From: Myxococcales bacterium
Lineage (GTDB): Bacteria > Myxococcota_A > Polyangia > Polyangiales > Ga0077539
DNA: 64,000 nucleotides
Assembly: GCA_030652255.1 (NCBI GenBank)
Contig: JAUSAZ010000210.1
Span: 1-64,000, forward strand
Direction: 5' to 3'
The first letter of the stretch is position 1, and each line of letters opens with the position of its first letter. The notes beneath the pieces were generated by a model. The model saw nothing but the letters and a program-made list of their open reading frames with translations, had not been told where the DNA came from and searched no databases. Made by a program: the position numbers and the translations under genes. Below, piece by piece: positions 32,181 through 41,790 of the stretch.

Positions 32181-32804
32181 CTACGAGGTCGGCACGTAGC
32201 AGGTCGGGATCACCCGGTTCTGGAGCGCGTCTTCGCCCTGGACGCACACCTGGGGGGAGGGGCAGGTGCCGTCGTCGGCGCAGCGGCGCAGGCACACGCT
32301 CACCGTCGTGAGCGGACCCGAGGTGCCCACGTAGTAGGCCTGCACCGCCCCGCAATAGAAGCTCGCGCCGCCCGCCTCGCGGCACGCGCCGTCACCCACC
32401 GCGCCGATGCGGCAGGGCGCCACGCACACGCGCCCGAGGCAGAGCCCCGTGGTGCAGCTCATGTTGCCGTCGCAGGTGTCCCCGAGCTGTCGCGTGGCGG
32501 ACGCGAACTCCCGCTGGCAGAGGAAGCACACCCGGTCTTCGAGGCAGCTCTGGGCGCCGCCGCACTGCTCGCTGAGCCCGCAGTCCTCCTCGCTGCGGCA
32601 CTCGTTGCGCTGCCGCAGCTCCGGGTCGCGGCACACGCCGCTGCCGCGCGGGCCGATGCACCGGCCGCCGTTGTAGCAGGCGATGCTGTCGCAGCACGGA
32701 CCGCCCTCCTGCCCGCAGTCGGTGCGCAGCGGTGAGAGGTCGTGCCAGTCGTCGCCGCCGCAGCCGAGCACCAACACCGCCAGGAACAAGCCCTTCACCC
32801 GCAT
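32181..32804 (-). CDS. Cys-rich lipoprotein, unknown
   Basis: The product is 207 aa. ATG at 32804 gives a lipoprotein signal with AVLVLGCGGD. The mature protein has about 22 cysteines in spaced pairs (CGQEGGPCCDSIACYNGGRC, CRSEEDCGLSEQCGG, CVAPCRIG, CLRRCADDGTCPSPQVC) typical of disulphide-rich EGF- or Dickkopf-like secreted proteins in Myxococcota. No catalytic motif is evident. A surface protein is inferred. The in-frame start upstream at 32894 would put a basic region before the signal peptide and is rejected. Confidence 0.78.
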   Translation of the reverse strand: MRVKGLFLAVLVLGCGGDDWHDLSPLRTDCGQEGGPCCDSIACYNGGRCIGPRGSGVCRDPELRQRNECRSEEDCGLSEQCGGAQSCLEDRVCFLCQREFASATRQLGDTCDGNMSCTTGLCLGRVCVAPCRIGAVGDGACREAGGASFYCGAVQAYYVGTSGPLTTVSVCLRRCADDGTCPSPQVCVQGEDALQNRVIPTCYVPTS

Positions 32805-32952
32805 CCGCACACCCTCCCGTCGCTCGTGGGTCCGCACGCCCCGCGCGCACGCTTCGCGCGAGCGTAGGCATCCAGCCGGTCGTCGAGGGTACACCTTCCA
32901 TGACGGGGGTAGGGGACCCGCGGACGGCTCACGCCCGCGGGCTCGACGCCGC

Positions 32953-35373
32953 TCAGGGCTCCGCGCTCGCGCAGAGCCGCCGCGTGTCGGCGTCGTCGCG
33001 CCCCACGGAGAGCGCGCACGCCCGCCGCAGCCACGCCTCGTAGCTCAGCGGGATCACCCGCACCGCGGCGTCGTCGCCCGCGCTCGCGACGGACTGCCCA
33101 TCGGGCGCGATGGCGAGGGCCCGCACCGCGCCCTCGTGGCCCGGCGCGGTGGCCAGCAGCTCGCCCGACGGCCCGTGGAAGAGCCGCACGGTGCCGTCGT
33201 CGCCGCCCGTCACCACCACGTCGCCCTCCGGGGCGAAGGCCGCCGCGTGCACGGGCCCGAGGTGCCCCATCAGCACCGCGAGCCGCCGCGCGCTGTTGGA
33301 GTTCCAGACGCGCGCGGTGCCGTCGACCCCGGCCGTCAGGATGAAGCGCCCGCTCTCGTTGCAGGTCGCCACGGTCAGCGCGCCGCGGTGCCCGTCGCCG
33401 CGCGCCCCGAGCTCCGCCAGGGCCCGTCCGCCGCGCACGTCCCACAGCCGCGCGGTGCCGTCGGCGCTGCCGCTCAGCACCCGCTCGCCGTCCGGCGTGA
33501 ACGACGCCTGCGTCACCGCGTCGCGGTGCCCGGCGAGGCGCTGCACCATCCGCCGCGTCGCGACGTCCCACACCCGCACCACCCGGTCGCCGGAGCCCGT
33601 CACCAGGCGCCGCCCGTCCGGCGAGAAGCCCACCGCGAAGACCTCCCCCACCCCGTCGGCCAGGACGCCGAGCTCGACCCCGTCGGCGACCCGCCACAGC
33701 CGCGTGGTGCCCTCGTTACCCGCCGTCGCGAGCGTCGCGCCGTCGGGCGAGAAGGCCAGCGCGCGCACCCAGCTCCCGTGGCCGCGCAGCGAGCGGATGA
33801 ACACCCCCGCGGGCGTCCAGAGCCGCGCGTCGTGGTCCGCCGAGGCCGTCGCGATGATGTGCCCGTCGGGCGAGAAGCGCGCCATCAGGATGCGGTCTTC
33901 GTGGCCCTCCAGCGCCTCGGCCGCGCGGCCCGTCGCGGGGTCCGAGAGCCGCGCGTCGCTGTCCCACCCCGCGCTCAGGAGCCGCGCCCCGTCGGGCGAG
34001 AAGGTCAGGTCGAGCAGGGGCTCGCGGTGCTCGCCGAACACCGCCGTCGCGCCGTCGGCCCGGTCGCGCCACACCCTGGCCGCGCCGTCGTCCCCCGCGC
34101 TCACCAGCCGCCCGGCGCCCCGCAGGAACCTCACCGCCCGCACCGCCCCCGCGTGCCCGCGGAAGGTCTCCACCGCCCGGCCCCCGTCGCCGCGCCACAG
34201 CCGCACGGTGCCGTCCTCCCCCGCGGTCGCGACCTCCGCGCCGTCGGCCGACCAGCGCGCGTCGGTGAGCCCGCCGCGGTGCCCGGTGAGGGTCTGCAGG
34301 AGCGCGCCCGTGCCGGCGTGCCAGAGCGCCGCGGTGCCGTCCGCGCTCGCCGTGAGGATGCGCTCGCCCGCGGGGTTGGCGCTCGCCCGCACCACCACGC
34401 CGCGGTGCCCCTCGAAGGCGTGCAGCGTCGCGCCGGTGGCCACGTCCCAGAGCCGCGCGCTGCGGTCGCGCGACGCCGTGAGCACCCGCGACCCGTCGCC
34501 GAGGAAGCGCGCGTCGAGCACGCCGCCCACGTGGCCCGTGAGCGTCTGCACCAGCGCGCCATCGGCGGCGCTCCACACGCGGGCGAGGTTGTCCCCGCCG
34601 CCGGTCACCACCCGCACGCCGTCCGCCGAGAAGGCCGCGCACTCGATCCACCCCGCCGTCGCGCGGAGCACCACCGGCGCCCCGCCGCCCGTCGGCCACA
34701 GCCGCGCGCTGCGGTCGCGCGAGGCCGTGAGCACCCGCGCGCCGTCGGGCGAGAGGGCCACCGCCGTCACGGCGTCGTCGTGGCCGCGCAGCACCGCAAG
34801 CTCCCGCGCGCCCGCCGCCTCGATGGCCCACACCCTCGCGGTGCGGTCGGCGCTGCCCGTCACCGCCACGCGCCCGTCCGTCGAGAGCGCCACCGCCGTG
34901 ATCGCTGCGCCGTGGCCGCGCAGCACCGCGATGCGCGCGCCCGCCGTCGACCAGAGCGACGCCGTGCCGTCGGCGTACCCGACGAGCGCGCGCTCGCCGT
35001 CGCCGGTGACCGCGACGTCCGTGGCCGCGCCCGCGCTCGACTCCAGGGCGCGCGTGCGGTCGGCCGCCATCACCGCCGAGGAGAGCCCCTCGAAGATCGT
35101 CGGCGAGCGGGCGATGGCCGTGCGCGACGGCGCCTTCGCGGCGGTGATCGCCGAGCGCAGCGCCTCGGCCTCCCAGCCGGGCTGCCGCGCGAGGCGCGAG
35201 GCGCGGCCGCCGCGCTCGATGGACGAGAGGTCAGACGAGAGGCTCCGGGCGCCGCGCTCGACGTCCCACGCGCGCAGGGCGAGCACGACGCCCACCACGC
35301 TGACGCAGCCGGTCAGGCCGATGAGGAGGACGGTCGAGCCGCGGTGCTGCTGGTCTTGTGGTGGGCGGGGCAT
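32953..35373 (-). CDS. WD40-repeat membrane-anchored protein (16 repeats)
   Basis: The product is 806 aa. One transmembrane helix near the N-terminus (STVLLIGLTGCVSVVGVVLAL) is followed by a linker with helices to about residue 100. From about 110 to 760 are sixteen WD40 units with GH-x(5)-A and D-x-x-A/V-x-L-W ends (GHGAAITAVALSTDGRVAVTGSADRTARVW, GHRDAVTQASFTPDGERVLSGSADGTARLW), enough for two propellers. No kinase domain is fused, yet the kinase gene at 35421 lies only 47 bp upstream and is co-directional, so the pair may be a split kinase-WD40 system. ATG at 35373 is set by the membrane helix. Confidence 0.84.
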   Translation of the reverse strand: MPRPPQDQQHRGSTVLLIGLTGCVSVVGVVLALRAWDVERGARSLSSDLSSIERGGRASRLARQPGWEAEALRSAITAAKAPSRTAIARSPTIFEGLSSAVMAADRTRALESSAGAATDVAVTGDGERALVGYADGTASLWSTAGARIAVLRGHGAAITAVALSTDGRVAVTGSADRTARVWAIEAAGARELAVLRGHDDAVTAVALSPDGARVLTASRDRSARLWPTGGGAPVVLRATAGWIECAAFSADGVRVVTGGGDNLARVWSAADGALVQTLTGHVGGVLDARFLGDGSRVLTASRDRSARLWDVATGATLHAFEGHRGVVVRASANPAGERILTASADGTAALWHAGTGALLQTLTGHRGGLTDARWSADGAEVATAGEDGTVRLWRGDGGRAVETFRGHAGAVRAVRFLRGAGRLVSAGDDGAARVWRDRADGATAVFGEHREPLLDLTFSPDGARLLSAGWDSDARLSDPATGRAAEALEGHEDRILMARFSPDGHIIATASADHDARLWTPAGVFIRSLRGHGSWVRALAFSPDGATLATAGNEGTTRLWRVADGVELGVLADGVGEVFAVGFSPDGRRLVTGSGDRVVRVWDVATRRMVQRLAGHRDAVTQASFTPDGERVLSGSADGTARLWDVRGGRALAELGARGDGHRGALTVATCNESGRFILTAGVDGTARVWNSNSARRLAVLMGHLGPVHAAAFAPEGDVVVTGGDDGTVRLFHGPSGELLATAPGHEGAVRALAIAPDGQSVASAGDDAAVRVIPLSYEAWLRRACALSVGRDDADTRRLCASAEP

Positions 35374-35420
35374 GTGGCGGGCGGATGCTTGCGTCCACTT
35401 CGCCCGGGAGACAACTCCCG

Positions 35421-36809
35421 TCAGCGACGCGAGCGTCGATGGGCGCGTCGGCGCGAGCGGGCGGGCTCGGGCTGCGGCGGGGCCTCCGCCGCCGCCGGAG
35501 CGGGCGGTCCGAACACCAGGGTCTGGTCGCGGTCGGGCACGAGCGTTAGCTGGCGCACGGATGATCCCCGAGACACCTCCACCGTGACGGGGACGGTGCC
35601 CCGCGGGAGCTCGAAGCCCGCCCCAGGCTGCGCGACGCCGCCGACCCGGACCACGGCCCCGGGCAGCAGGTCGGCGACCCGGATGTGCGCCGTCGGCGGG
35701 GCGCTCGGCGGGGGTGGCGTGGCGATCGGTGCCACCGACGCCGTCGCGGCGGGCTGCGGGTGCCGCCGCGGGAGCGCCACTGCCGCGAAGCCCACCCCCA
35801 CCAGCGCGCCGACGACCATCCATGCTGCCGAGCGCAGCGCCAACGGGCGTTCATGGGGCGGCGGCCGGGAGGAGGCGGGGCGCTCGGCGATGAGCAGGCT
35901 GAGCGGCGCGGGGGGCGGGATGGTGCGCGACGACGGCGGCGCGTCGGTGGCCTCGATGCCGACCGCGCCAAACGGCTGCAGGGCGTCGAGGAAGTCCTGG
36001 GCCGAGGGGAAGCGCGCGGCGGGCATGCCCTCGAGCGCGCGCAGCACCACGGCGTCGAGGCCGCGGGGCACCTCCGGGCGCAGGACGCTGGGCGCCACCG
36101 GCTCGACGGCCTGCTCGACGAGGCTCCGGAAGATGTCCGACTCGTTGTCGCCGGGGTAGGGAAAGGTCCCGGTGAGCATCTCGTAGAGCAGGACGCCGAC
36201 GGAGAAGAGGTCGGCGCGGTGGTCGACCCGCCGCGCGTCGAGCCACTGCTCCGGGGCGATGTAGCGGGGCGTCCCGAGCACGACGCCCTCCCGCGTGTAC
36301 GCCCGCCGCGAGTGGTGCACCGGCGCGAACTTCGACACCCCGAAGTCGAGGAGCTTCACCCGCAGCTCGGAGCCCGCCAGCACGAACACGTTCTCGGGCT
36401 TCACGTCGCGGTGGATGACCCCGAGGGCGTGCGCCGACGCCAGGGCCGAGAGCACCTGCGCGGCGATGCGCACGGCGGCCTCGACGCCCGGCGGACAGGG
36501 CCCGGTCATGCGCTGGAGCAGGCTCTCGCCCTCCAGGAGTTCCATCACCAGGAAGGGGCGATCTTCGTGGATGCCGAGGTCGATGACGTCGACGATGTTG
36601 GGGTGCCCGATGGCGGCCGCGGCCTGCGCCTCGCGGCTGAATCGCCCCATCGTCTCGTCGCTCACACCGAGCTCGGGGCGCAGCACCTTGAGGGCCACCC
36701 GGCGGTGCAGCGCCCGGTGCACCGCCTCGAAGACCTCTCCCATCGCGCCGGAGTCGAGCGCGCGGACGATCTCATATCGGTCGGCGATCACCTCGCCGGG
36801 CGCGTACAT
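35421..36809 (-). CDS. Ser/Thr protein kinase with transmembrane segment and PEGA-like domain
   Basis: The product is 462 aa. The kinase domain (about residues 8-280) has the loop LDSGAMGEVFEAV, K41 in VALKVLRPE, HRDVKPEN at 133-140, DFGVSK at 155-160 and TPRYIAPEQW. It should be active. A hydrophobic helix follows (AWMVVGALVGVGFAAVAL, about 337-355), then an extracytoplasmic part with IRVADLLPGAVVRVGGV and FELPRGTVPVTVEVSRG as in PEGA domains, ending in an Arg-rich tail. It is the first gene of a pair with the WD40 protein. Start at 36809 follows the usual PGEVIADRYEIVRALD N-terminus. Confidence 0.9.
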   Translation of the reverse strand: MYAPGEVIADRYEIVRALDSGAMGEVFEAVHRALHRRVALKVLRPELGVSDETMGRFSREAQAAAAIGHPNIVDVIDLGIHEDRPFLVMELLEGESLLQRMTGPCPPGVEAAVRIAAQVLSALASAHALGVIHRDVKPENVFVLAGSELRVKLLDFGVSKFAPVHHSRRAYTREGVVLGTPRYIAPEQWLDARRVDHRADLFSVGVLLYEMLTGTFPYPGDNESDIFRSLVEQAVEPVAPSVLRPEVPRGLDAVVLRALEGMPAARFPSAQDFLDALQPFGAVGIEATDAPPSSRTIPPPAPLSLLIAERPASSRPPPHERPLALRSAAWMVVGALVGVGFAAVALPRRHPQPAATASVAPIATPPPPSAPPTAHIRVADLLPGAVVRVGGVAQPGAGFELPRGTVPVTVEVSRGSSVRQLTLVPDRDQTLVFGPPAPAAAEAPPQPEPARSRRRAHRRSRR

Positions 36810-36883
36810 GGGGCCTTCGGATTCACTGGTCGGGCATCAGGGGAGCATCAGGGGTCGAGCAGGTCGCCGAGCCTGCCGGGGAA

Positions 36884-38110
36884 TCACTCATGCCGCAACG
36901 CCGTGATGGGGTCGAGCTGCGCCGCGCGCCTCGCCGGGAAGAACCCGAAGACCACGCCGATGCCCCCGGAGGTGGCGAAGGCGATGAGCGCCGCGGTCGG
37001 CGAGAAGCGCACCGTCCACTCCATCGCGCGGCCGAGCACTGTGCCCGCCCCCACGCCCAGCGCCAGACCGGCCACGCCGCCGATGGTCGAGAGCGTCACG
37101 GCCTCCACGAGAAACTGCGCCAGGATGTCCGCAGAGCGCGCGCCGATCGCGAGGCGGATGCCGATCTCGCGGGTGCGCTCGGACACGCTCACCAGCATGA
37201 TGTTCATGACCCCGATGCCGCCCACCAGCAGGGCGATGCAGGCGATGGCGAGCAGCAGCGTCGAGAGCGTCGAGCGGGTGCGCTCCAGCGTCGCCATGAG
37301 GTCCTGGAGGTTGCGGACCATGAAGTCGTTCTCCTCGCCTTCGGGCACGCGGTGCCGCTGCCGCAGCAGGGCCGTGAGCTGCTCCTGCGCGCGGGTCATC
37401 AGCTCCTGGTCGCGCACCGACACCATGATCTGGTCGACCTCGCGGCCCGGCGTGCGCCGAAGGCGAGCGCGCACCGCCGTGATGGGCATCACCACGGTGT
37501 CGTCGTAGTCCTGGCCGAAGCTCCCTTGCCCCTTCGGCGCCAGCAGCGCCACGACGGTGCAGGGCATCCGCCCGATGCGGATGCTCTGCCCGATGGGGTC
37601 GGCCTGGTCGAAGAGGGCCCGCCGTACGGTCTCGCCGATCATGCAGGTGCGGGCCGCGAGGCGCAGGTCGGCGTCGGTGAAGGCGGCGCCGCGGGCGATG
37701 GGCCAGGCGCGCACCCGGAGGTAGTCCGGCGTCGAGCCGGTCACCCGCGTGGCGTAGTTGCGCGCGCCCACCACCACCTGCGCGCTGGCGGTGATCACCG
37801 GCGCCACGGCCTGCACGGTGAAGAGCTCGCGGGCGATGGCCTCCGCGTCGTCTTCCGAGAGCGTCGGTCGGCTCCCCACCTCGCCGCGCACCCCGCTCGA
37901 CGTGTTCGACCCCGGGAACACCCACAGCAGGTTGACCCCCAGCGCGCCCATCTGGTTCTGGATGCTCGCGCTGGCCCCGTCGCCGAGCGCGGTCATCGCC
38001 ACCACCGCGGCCACCCCGATGAGAATACCCAGCACCGTAAGCGCCGCGCGCAGCTTGTTGCGCGTGAGCGACCGCAGGGCGAGGCGAAAGGCCATCCACC
38101 ACATACCCAT
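36884..38110 (-). CDS. MacB-like ABC exporter permease
   Basis: The product is 408 aa. It has the MacB/FtsX arrangement: an N-terminal helix ([21 protein letters not shown]) after the [14 protein letters not shown] cytoplasmic segment, a periplasmic domain of about 200 residues, and three C-terminal helices with [29 protein letters not shown], the family signature. The nucleotide-binding domain is a separate gene upstream (38124-38882), unlike E. coli MacB where they are fused. It would export a peptide, siderophore or lipoprotein-like substrate through a tripartite system with the adaptor at 38879-40117; no outer-membrane factor is nearby. Confidence 0.88.
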   Translation of the reverse strand: MGMWWMAFRLALRSLTRNKLRAALTVLGILIGVAAVVAMTALGDGASASIQNQMGALGVNLLWVFPGSNTSSGVRGEVGSRPTLSEDDAEAIARELFTVQAVAPVITASAQVVVGARNYATRVTGSTPDYLRVRAWPIARGAAFTDADLRLAARTCMIGETVRRALFDQADPIGQSIRIGRMPCTVVALLAPKGQGSFGQDYDDTVVMPITAVRARLRRTPGREVDQIMVSVRDQELMTRAQEQLTALLRQRHRVPEGEENDFMVRNLQDLMATLERTRSTLSTLLLAIACIALLVGGIGVMNIMLVSVSERTREIGIRLAIGARSADILAQFLVEAVTLSTIGGVAGLALGVGAGTVLGRAMEWTVRFSPTAALIAFATSGGIGVVFGFFPARRAAQLDPITALRHE

Positions 38111-38123
38111 CGATCGCTCCCTC

Positions 38124-38882
38124 CTACCCGCCGCCCGCGAGCAGCGGGCTGGTCGATCCGGTGTGGAGTTCTGCGCGCCGCGGCGCGGGGTTGGGCGCGT
38201 CGCTGCCGATGAGCCCGTCGCGCACCACGATGATGCGCCCCGCGCACTGCGCCACCTCGGGCTCGTGGGTGACCATCACGATGGTGAGCCCGTGGTCGCG
38301 GTGCAGGCCCTGGAGGAGGGCGAGCACGTCCTCGGTGGTGCGCGAGTCGAGGTTGCCCGTGGGCTCGTCGGCGAGGAGCACCTTCGGGTCGGTCACCAGC
38401 GCGCGCGCGATGGCCACCCGCTGCTGCTGCCCCCCGGAGAGCTGCGCGGGGGTGTTGTCGAGCTTGTCCCCGAGGCCGACCAGGGTCAGCGACTCGGTGG
38501 CGCGGCGCCGACGCTCCTTCGACCCCATGCCCCGGTAGGCGAGCGGCAGCTCGACGTTCTCCAGCGCCGAGGTGCGCGCCAGGAGGTTGAAGCCCTGGAA
38601 CACGAAGCCGATGAGCCGGTTGCGCGCGAAGGCCCGGGCGTCGGCGTCGAGCCCGGAGACGTCGTGGCCCGCGAGCAGGTAGCGCCCGGCGCTCGGGCGG
38701 TCGAGGCACCCGATGAGGTTCATGAGGGTGCTCTTGCCGCTGCCCGAGGGCCCCCCGATGGCCACGAACTCCCCCGCGGCGATGTCGAGCGTGATGCCCC
38801 GCAGCGCGTGGAACACCAGCTCGCCCGTGCGGTAGACCTTCTCGACACGCTCCATCTTGATGACCGTGTCGGACGCGCTCAC
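38124..38882 (-). CDS. ABC transporter ATPase (MacB/LolD-type)
   Basis: The product is 252 aa. Walker A is [22 protein letters not shown]-loop is [21 protein letters not shown], signature is [15 protein letters not shown], Walker [14 protein letters not shown] and the switch His in VTHEPEVAQ. The ENVELPL Q-loop is typical of the MacB/LolD/YknY subfamily. It lies 13 bp upstream of the permease and its GTG start (38882) overlaps the adaptor's stop (GTGA), so the three genes form one translationally coupled operon. Confidence 0.92.
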   Translation of the reverse strand: MSASDTVIKMERVEKVYRTGELVFHALRGITLDIAAGEFVAIGGPSGSGKSTLMNLIGCLDRPSAGRYLLAGHDVSGLDADARAFARNRLIGFVFQGFNLLARTSALENVELPLAYRGMGSKERRRRATESLTLVGLGDKLDNTPAQLSGGQQQRVAIARALVTDPKVLLADEPTGNLDSRTTEDVLALLQGLHRDHGLTIVMVTHEPEVAQCAGRIIVVRDGLIGSDAPNPAPRRAELHTGSTSPLLAGGG

Positions 38883-40117
38883 GGCGATCGCCGCCTCGCG
38901 CCCATGCCCGGCGCCCCCGGCGCGCCCGTCGACGCGCGCTGCTCGATCTCGTCGGTGATCACCTGCGCGCCCTCCGCGAGGCCCGCGCCCGACACCTCCG
39001 TGCGCCGGTCGTCGTGGAGCCCGAGGGTCACCGGCACCGCCACCGGCCGGCCGGCGCGCAGGACGTAGAGGGTGCCGTGGTGGGGGTCGAGCTCGATCGT
39101 CGTCGCGCCGCCGTCCGCCGTCGCGCTCGCCGGGCGGAAGCGCAGCGCCGCGTTGGGGACGAAGAGCACGCCCGGGTGCCGCGCGGCGACCACGGTGACC
39201 GTCGCGGTCATCCCCGGGCGGAGCTTCAGGTCGGGGTTGGCGACGGTGATCACCGCGGGGTACGTGACCACGCCGCTGGTGGTCTGCGAGCCGTAGCGCA
39301 GCTCGATGAGCTCGCCGCGGAAGGTCTCGCCGGGGAAGGCGTCGACCCGCGCCGTCGCCATGAGGTGCTCGCGCATCTGCGCGATGTCGGCCTCGTCGAC
39401 GTTGGCGATGATGCGCATGCGGGTGAGGTCGCCCGCGATCTGGAAGAGCGTCGGGGCCTGGAAGCTGGCGGCGACGGTCTGGCCCTCGTCGATGGAGCGC
39501 TGGATGACCACGCCGTCGATGGGCGCGGTGATGCGCGTGAACGCGAGGTTGGTCTCCGCGCTGCTGAGCGCGGCGCGGGCGCGGGCGATCTCCGCGCGGG
39601 CGGCGGCCACGTCGGCGAGGGCGAGGTCGCGGCTGCCGCGCGCGGCGTCGACGTCCGCCGGGGCGTTGAGCCCGCGCGACCGGAGATCGCTGGCCCGCGC
39701 GAGGTTGGTCTCGCCCAAGCGCACGTTGACCTGCGCGCGCTGGAGCTGGGCCTGGGCGCCGAGCACGGCCGCGCGCGACTGCGCGACCGCCGCGCGGAAG
39801 GGCGTGGAGTCGATCTCCGCGAGCAGCTGGCCCCGGGTGACCCGCGCGTTGAAATCGACGAGCACCCGCGACATGCGGCCGCTCACCTGGCTGCCGACCT
39901 GCACCTGCACGTCGGGCTGGAGCGAGCCGCTGGTCTCGACGGAGGCGACGATCTCGCCGCGCCCGACCGCGACCGTGAGGTACCGCGGACCGGTGGGGGC
40001 GCTGCGCCGCCGGGCGTACACCACGCCCCCCGCGACCGCGGCCACGAGGAGGAGTACGACGAAGACCCATCGGCGGCTGCGCTTCGTGTGAAGCTGATCG
40101 AAGGGGTCCTGGCTCAC
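38879..40117 (-). CDS. MacA-like membrane-fusion (HlyD) protein
   Basis: The product is 412 aa. GTG at 40117 gives an N-terminal cytoplasmic tail followed by one helix (RRWVFVVLLLVAAVAGGVVY). The rest is periplasmic: a lipoyl-like half-motif (GRGEIVASVETSGSLQPDVQVQVGSQVSGRM), a long alpha-hairpin of about 90 residues (RAAVLGAQAQLQRAQVNVR ... ARAALSSAETNLAFTRITAPIDGVVIQRSIDEGQTV) and a beta-barrel C-terminus. This is the RND/MacA adaptor family. It is the first gene of the MacA-ATPase-MacB operon. An earlier in-frame extension on the same strand lacks homology. Confidence 0.9.
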   Translation of the reverse strand: MSQDPFDQLHTKRSRRWVFVVLLLVAAVAGGVVYARRRSAPTGPRYLTVAVGRGEIVASVETSGSLQPDVQVQVGSQVSGRMSRVLVDFNARVTRGQLLAEIDSTPFRAAVAQSRAAVLGAQAQLQRAQVNVRLGETNLARASDLRSRGLNAPADVDAARGSRDLALADVAAARAEIARARAALSSAETNLAFTRITAPIDGVVIQRSIDEGQTVAASFQAPTLFQIAGDLTRMRIIANVDEADIAQMREHLMATARVDAFPGETFRGELIELRYGSQTTSGVVTYPAVITVANPDLKLRPGMTATVTVVAARHPGVLFVPNAALRFRPASATADGGATTIELDPHHGTLYVLRAGRPVAVPVTLGLHDDRRTEVSGAGLAEGAQVITDEIEQRASTGAPGAPGMGARRRSP

Positions 40118-40198
40118 AGCGTCTGGCGCGGCTCCATTGGCGGCCGGAGGATTCCCCCGCGGGCTACGATGTGCAACCTGGGAATCGCACCGCACACG

Positions 40199-41017
40199 AT
40201 GCCTGAAGCACCTGACGAGCTGATGCATGGGAAGGACGCGCTGACGGCGACGGGGCTGCGCCGCGCGGTGTCCGCGGTCGGCGGCGCCGTGGGCCCGATC
40301 GACCTCGCCGCGCGCCCGGGCGAGCTGCTCGGCATCCTCGGGCCCAACGGCGCGGGCAAGACGACGCTCCTGCGCGCGCTCGCGGGCCTCATCCCGGTCG
40401 ACGCCGGCGAGGTGCGGCTCCACGGTCACCCCCTCGCGGCGTGGTCGGGCCGCGACCGCGCCCGGGCGCTGGGGTACGTGCCGCAGCGCGAGCCCACCCC
40501 CGAGGGCTGGAGCGTGCGCGCGTGGGTGTCCCAGGCCCGCGCCCCGCACACCGGCTGGACGGGCGCGCTGCGCCAGGGCGACGAGCGGGCGGTGACCGAC
40601 GCGCTCGCCGGGTGGGACCTCCTCCCGCTGGCGGGCCGCGACGTCTCCACGCTCTCCGGCGGCGAGCTCCGGCGCTGCGCGCTCGCGCGGGCCTTCGCGC
40701 AGGGCGCGCGGGTGCTCCTCCTCGACGAGCCGCTCGCGGCGCTCGACCTCGCGCAGCAGGTGGCGTGCTGCCGGCGCCTGCGGGCGTGGGTGCGCGGCGG
40801 CGGCGCGGCGGTGGCCGTGCTCCACGACCTGACGGCGGCGGCGCGCTGGTGCGACCGGGTGGCGGTGCTGCGCGAGGGCTCGCTCGTGGCCGCAGGATTA
40901 CCCGACGAGGTATTCACGTCGCCGGTCATCGGCGCGGCCTTCGGCGTGCCGGTGCACGTCGGCGTCGACCCGGTGACGGGCACCCGCACGGTGGTGCCCA
41001 CCGGCGAGGAGCGCTGA
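40199..41017 (+). CDS. ABC transporter ATPase (BtuD/FecE/HmuV-like)
   Basis: The product is about 272 aa. Walker A is GILGPNGAGKTTLLRALAGL, Q-loop VPQREPTPEGWSVRAWV, signature STLSGGELRRCALARAFAQ, Walker B VLLLDEPLAALDL and the switch His in VLHDLTAAARWC. The long loop before the signature fits the iron-siderophore/cobalamin/heme ATPases. No permease or binding protein is adjacent, so it is an orphan or the permease is elsewhere. The start is uncertain: ATG at 40199 is used, 40169 and 40223 are alternatives. It ends five bases before the nitrilase gene. Confidence 0.84.
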   Translation: MPEAPDELMHGKDALTATGLRRAVSAVGGAVGPIDLAARPGELLGILGPNGAGKTTLLRALAGLIPVDAGEVRLHGHPLAAWSGRDRARALGYVPQREPTPEGWSVRAWVSQARAPHTGWTGALRQGDERAVTDALAGWDLLPLAGRDVSTLSGGELRRCALARAFAQGARVLLLDEPLAALDLAQQVACCRRLRAWVRGGGAAVAVLHDLTAAARWCDRVAVLREGSLVAAGLPDEVFTSPVIGAAFGVPVHVGVDPVTGTRTVVPTGEER

Positions 41018-41021
41018 GCCC

Positions 41022-41777
41022 ATGCGCGTGGTCGCGGTCGAGCTGCCGGCGCGGTACGGCGACCCGGACGGTCAGCTGCGCGCGCTCGATCGGGCGCTCG
41101 GGGGCCTCGACCCGGGTCCGCCCACGCTCGCGGTGCTGCCAGAGCTCGCGCTCACCGGCTACGTGTCGCCCCGCGGGGACTTCGACGTGTCGCGCTTCGC
41201 CGAGGGGCTCGACGGGCCGCTGATCGCGCGCGCGGCCTCGATCGCGGTCGCCCACCGGGTGGCGCTGCTCGCGTCCTTCGTCGAGCGCGCCGGCGACTGT
41301 TGCTTCAACAGCGTCGTGCTCCTCGACGAGCGAGGCGCGCCCGCGCTGCACTACCGCAAGCGTCACCCGTGGATCCCGGAGACCTGGGCGACGCCCGGCG
41401 ACCTCGGCGTGCCCACCGCGACGCTCTACGACCGTCGGATCACCGTGGCGGTCTGCTACGACGTGCACTTCGTCTCCGCGGAGGCGGGCGCGGTGCTCGA
41501 CGCGGTCGACGCGGTGCTCTTCCCGAGCGCGTGGGTCGACGACGAGGTGCGCGACCTGCGCGGCGAGCTGCTCCCGGCGCTCGCGGCGCGGCACGGCTGC
41601 GCGGTGGTCAACGCCAACTGGGGCGACGGCTCGCCCGCGGTGCTGGGGCAGGGGGGATCGCGCATCGTCCGCGGCGACGGGGTGACGATCGCCCGCGCGC
41701 CGTCCCGCCTCGGCCCGCACCTGGTGACGGCGATGCTGCCGGCGCGAAGTCCCTTGCCACCGCCGCCCGCGCGGTGA
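41022..41777 (+). CDS. Carbon-nitrogen hydrolase (nitrilase superfamily)
   Basis: The product is 251 aa. The catalytic triad of the nitrilase superfamily is visible: E41 in VLPELALTGY, K113 in YRKRHPW and C145 in AVCYDVHF. The Cys is followed by Y-D-V-H-F instead of the W-E/D of amidases, so the subclass is unclear; it may be an amidohydrolase of the Nit/NitC type. Length fits the short members of the family. There is no signal peptide. It lies four bases after the ABC ATPase and 14 bp before glgB, likely one transcript. Confidence 0.86.
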   Translation: MRVVAVELPARYGDPDGQLRALDRALGGLDPGPPTLAVLPELALTGYVSPRGDFDVSRFAEGLDGPLIARAASIAVAHRVALLASFVERAGDCCFNSVVLLDERGAPALHYRKRHPWIPETWATPGDLGVPTATLYDRRITVAVCYDVHFVSAEAGAVLDAVDAVLFPSAWVDDEVRDLRGELLPALAARHGCAVVNANWGDGSPAVLGQGGSRIVRGDGVTIARAPSRLGPHLVTAMLPARSPLPPPPAR

Positions 41778-41790
41778 AACGTCCCTCCTC

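Noticed and set aside
32683-36159. A 1158-residue plus-strand protein opposite the WD40 and kinase genes
   Set aside because: Arg/Pro/Gly/Ala-rich composition with no homology. It is the antisense of the clearly conserved WD40 and kinase genes in GC-rich DNA.
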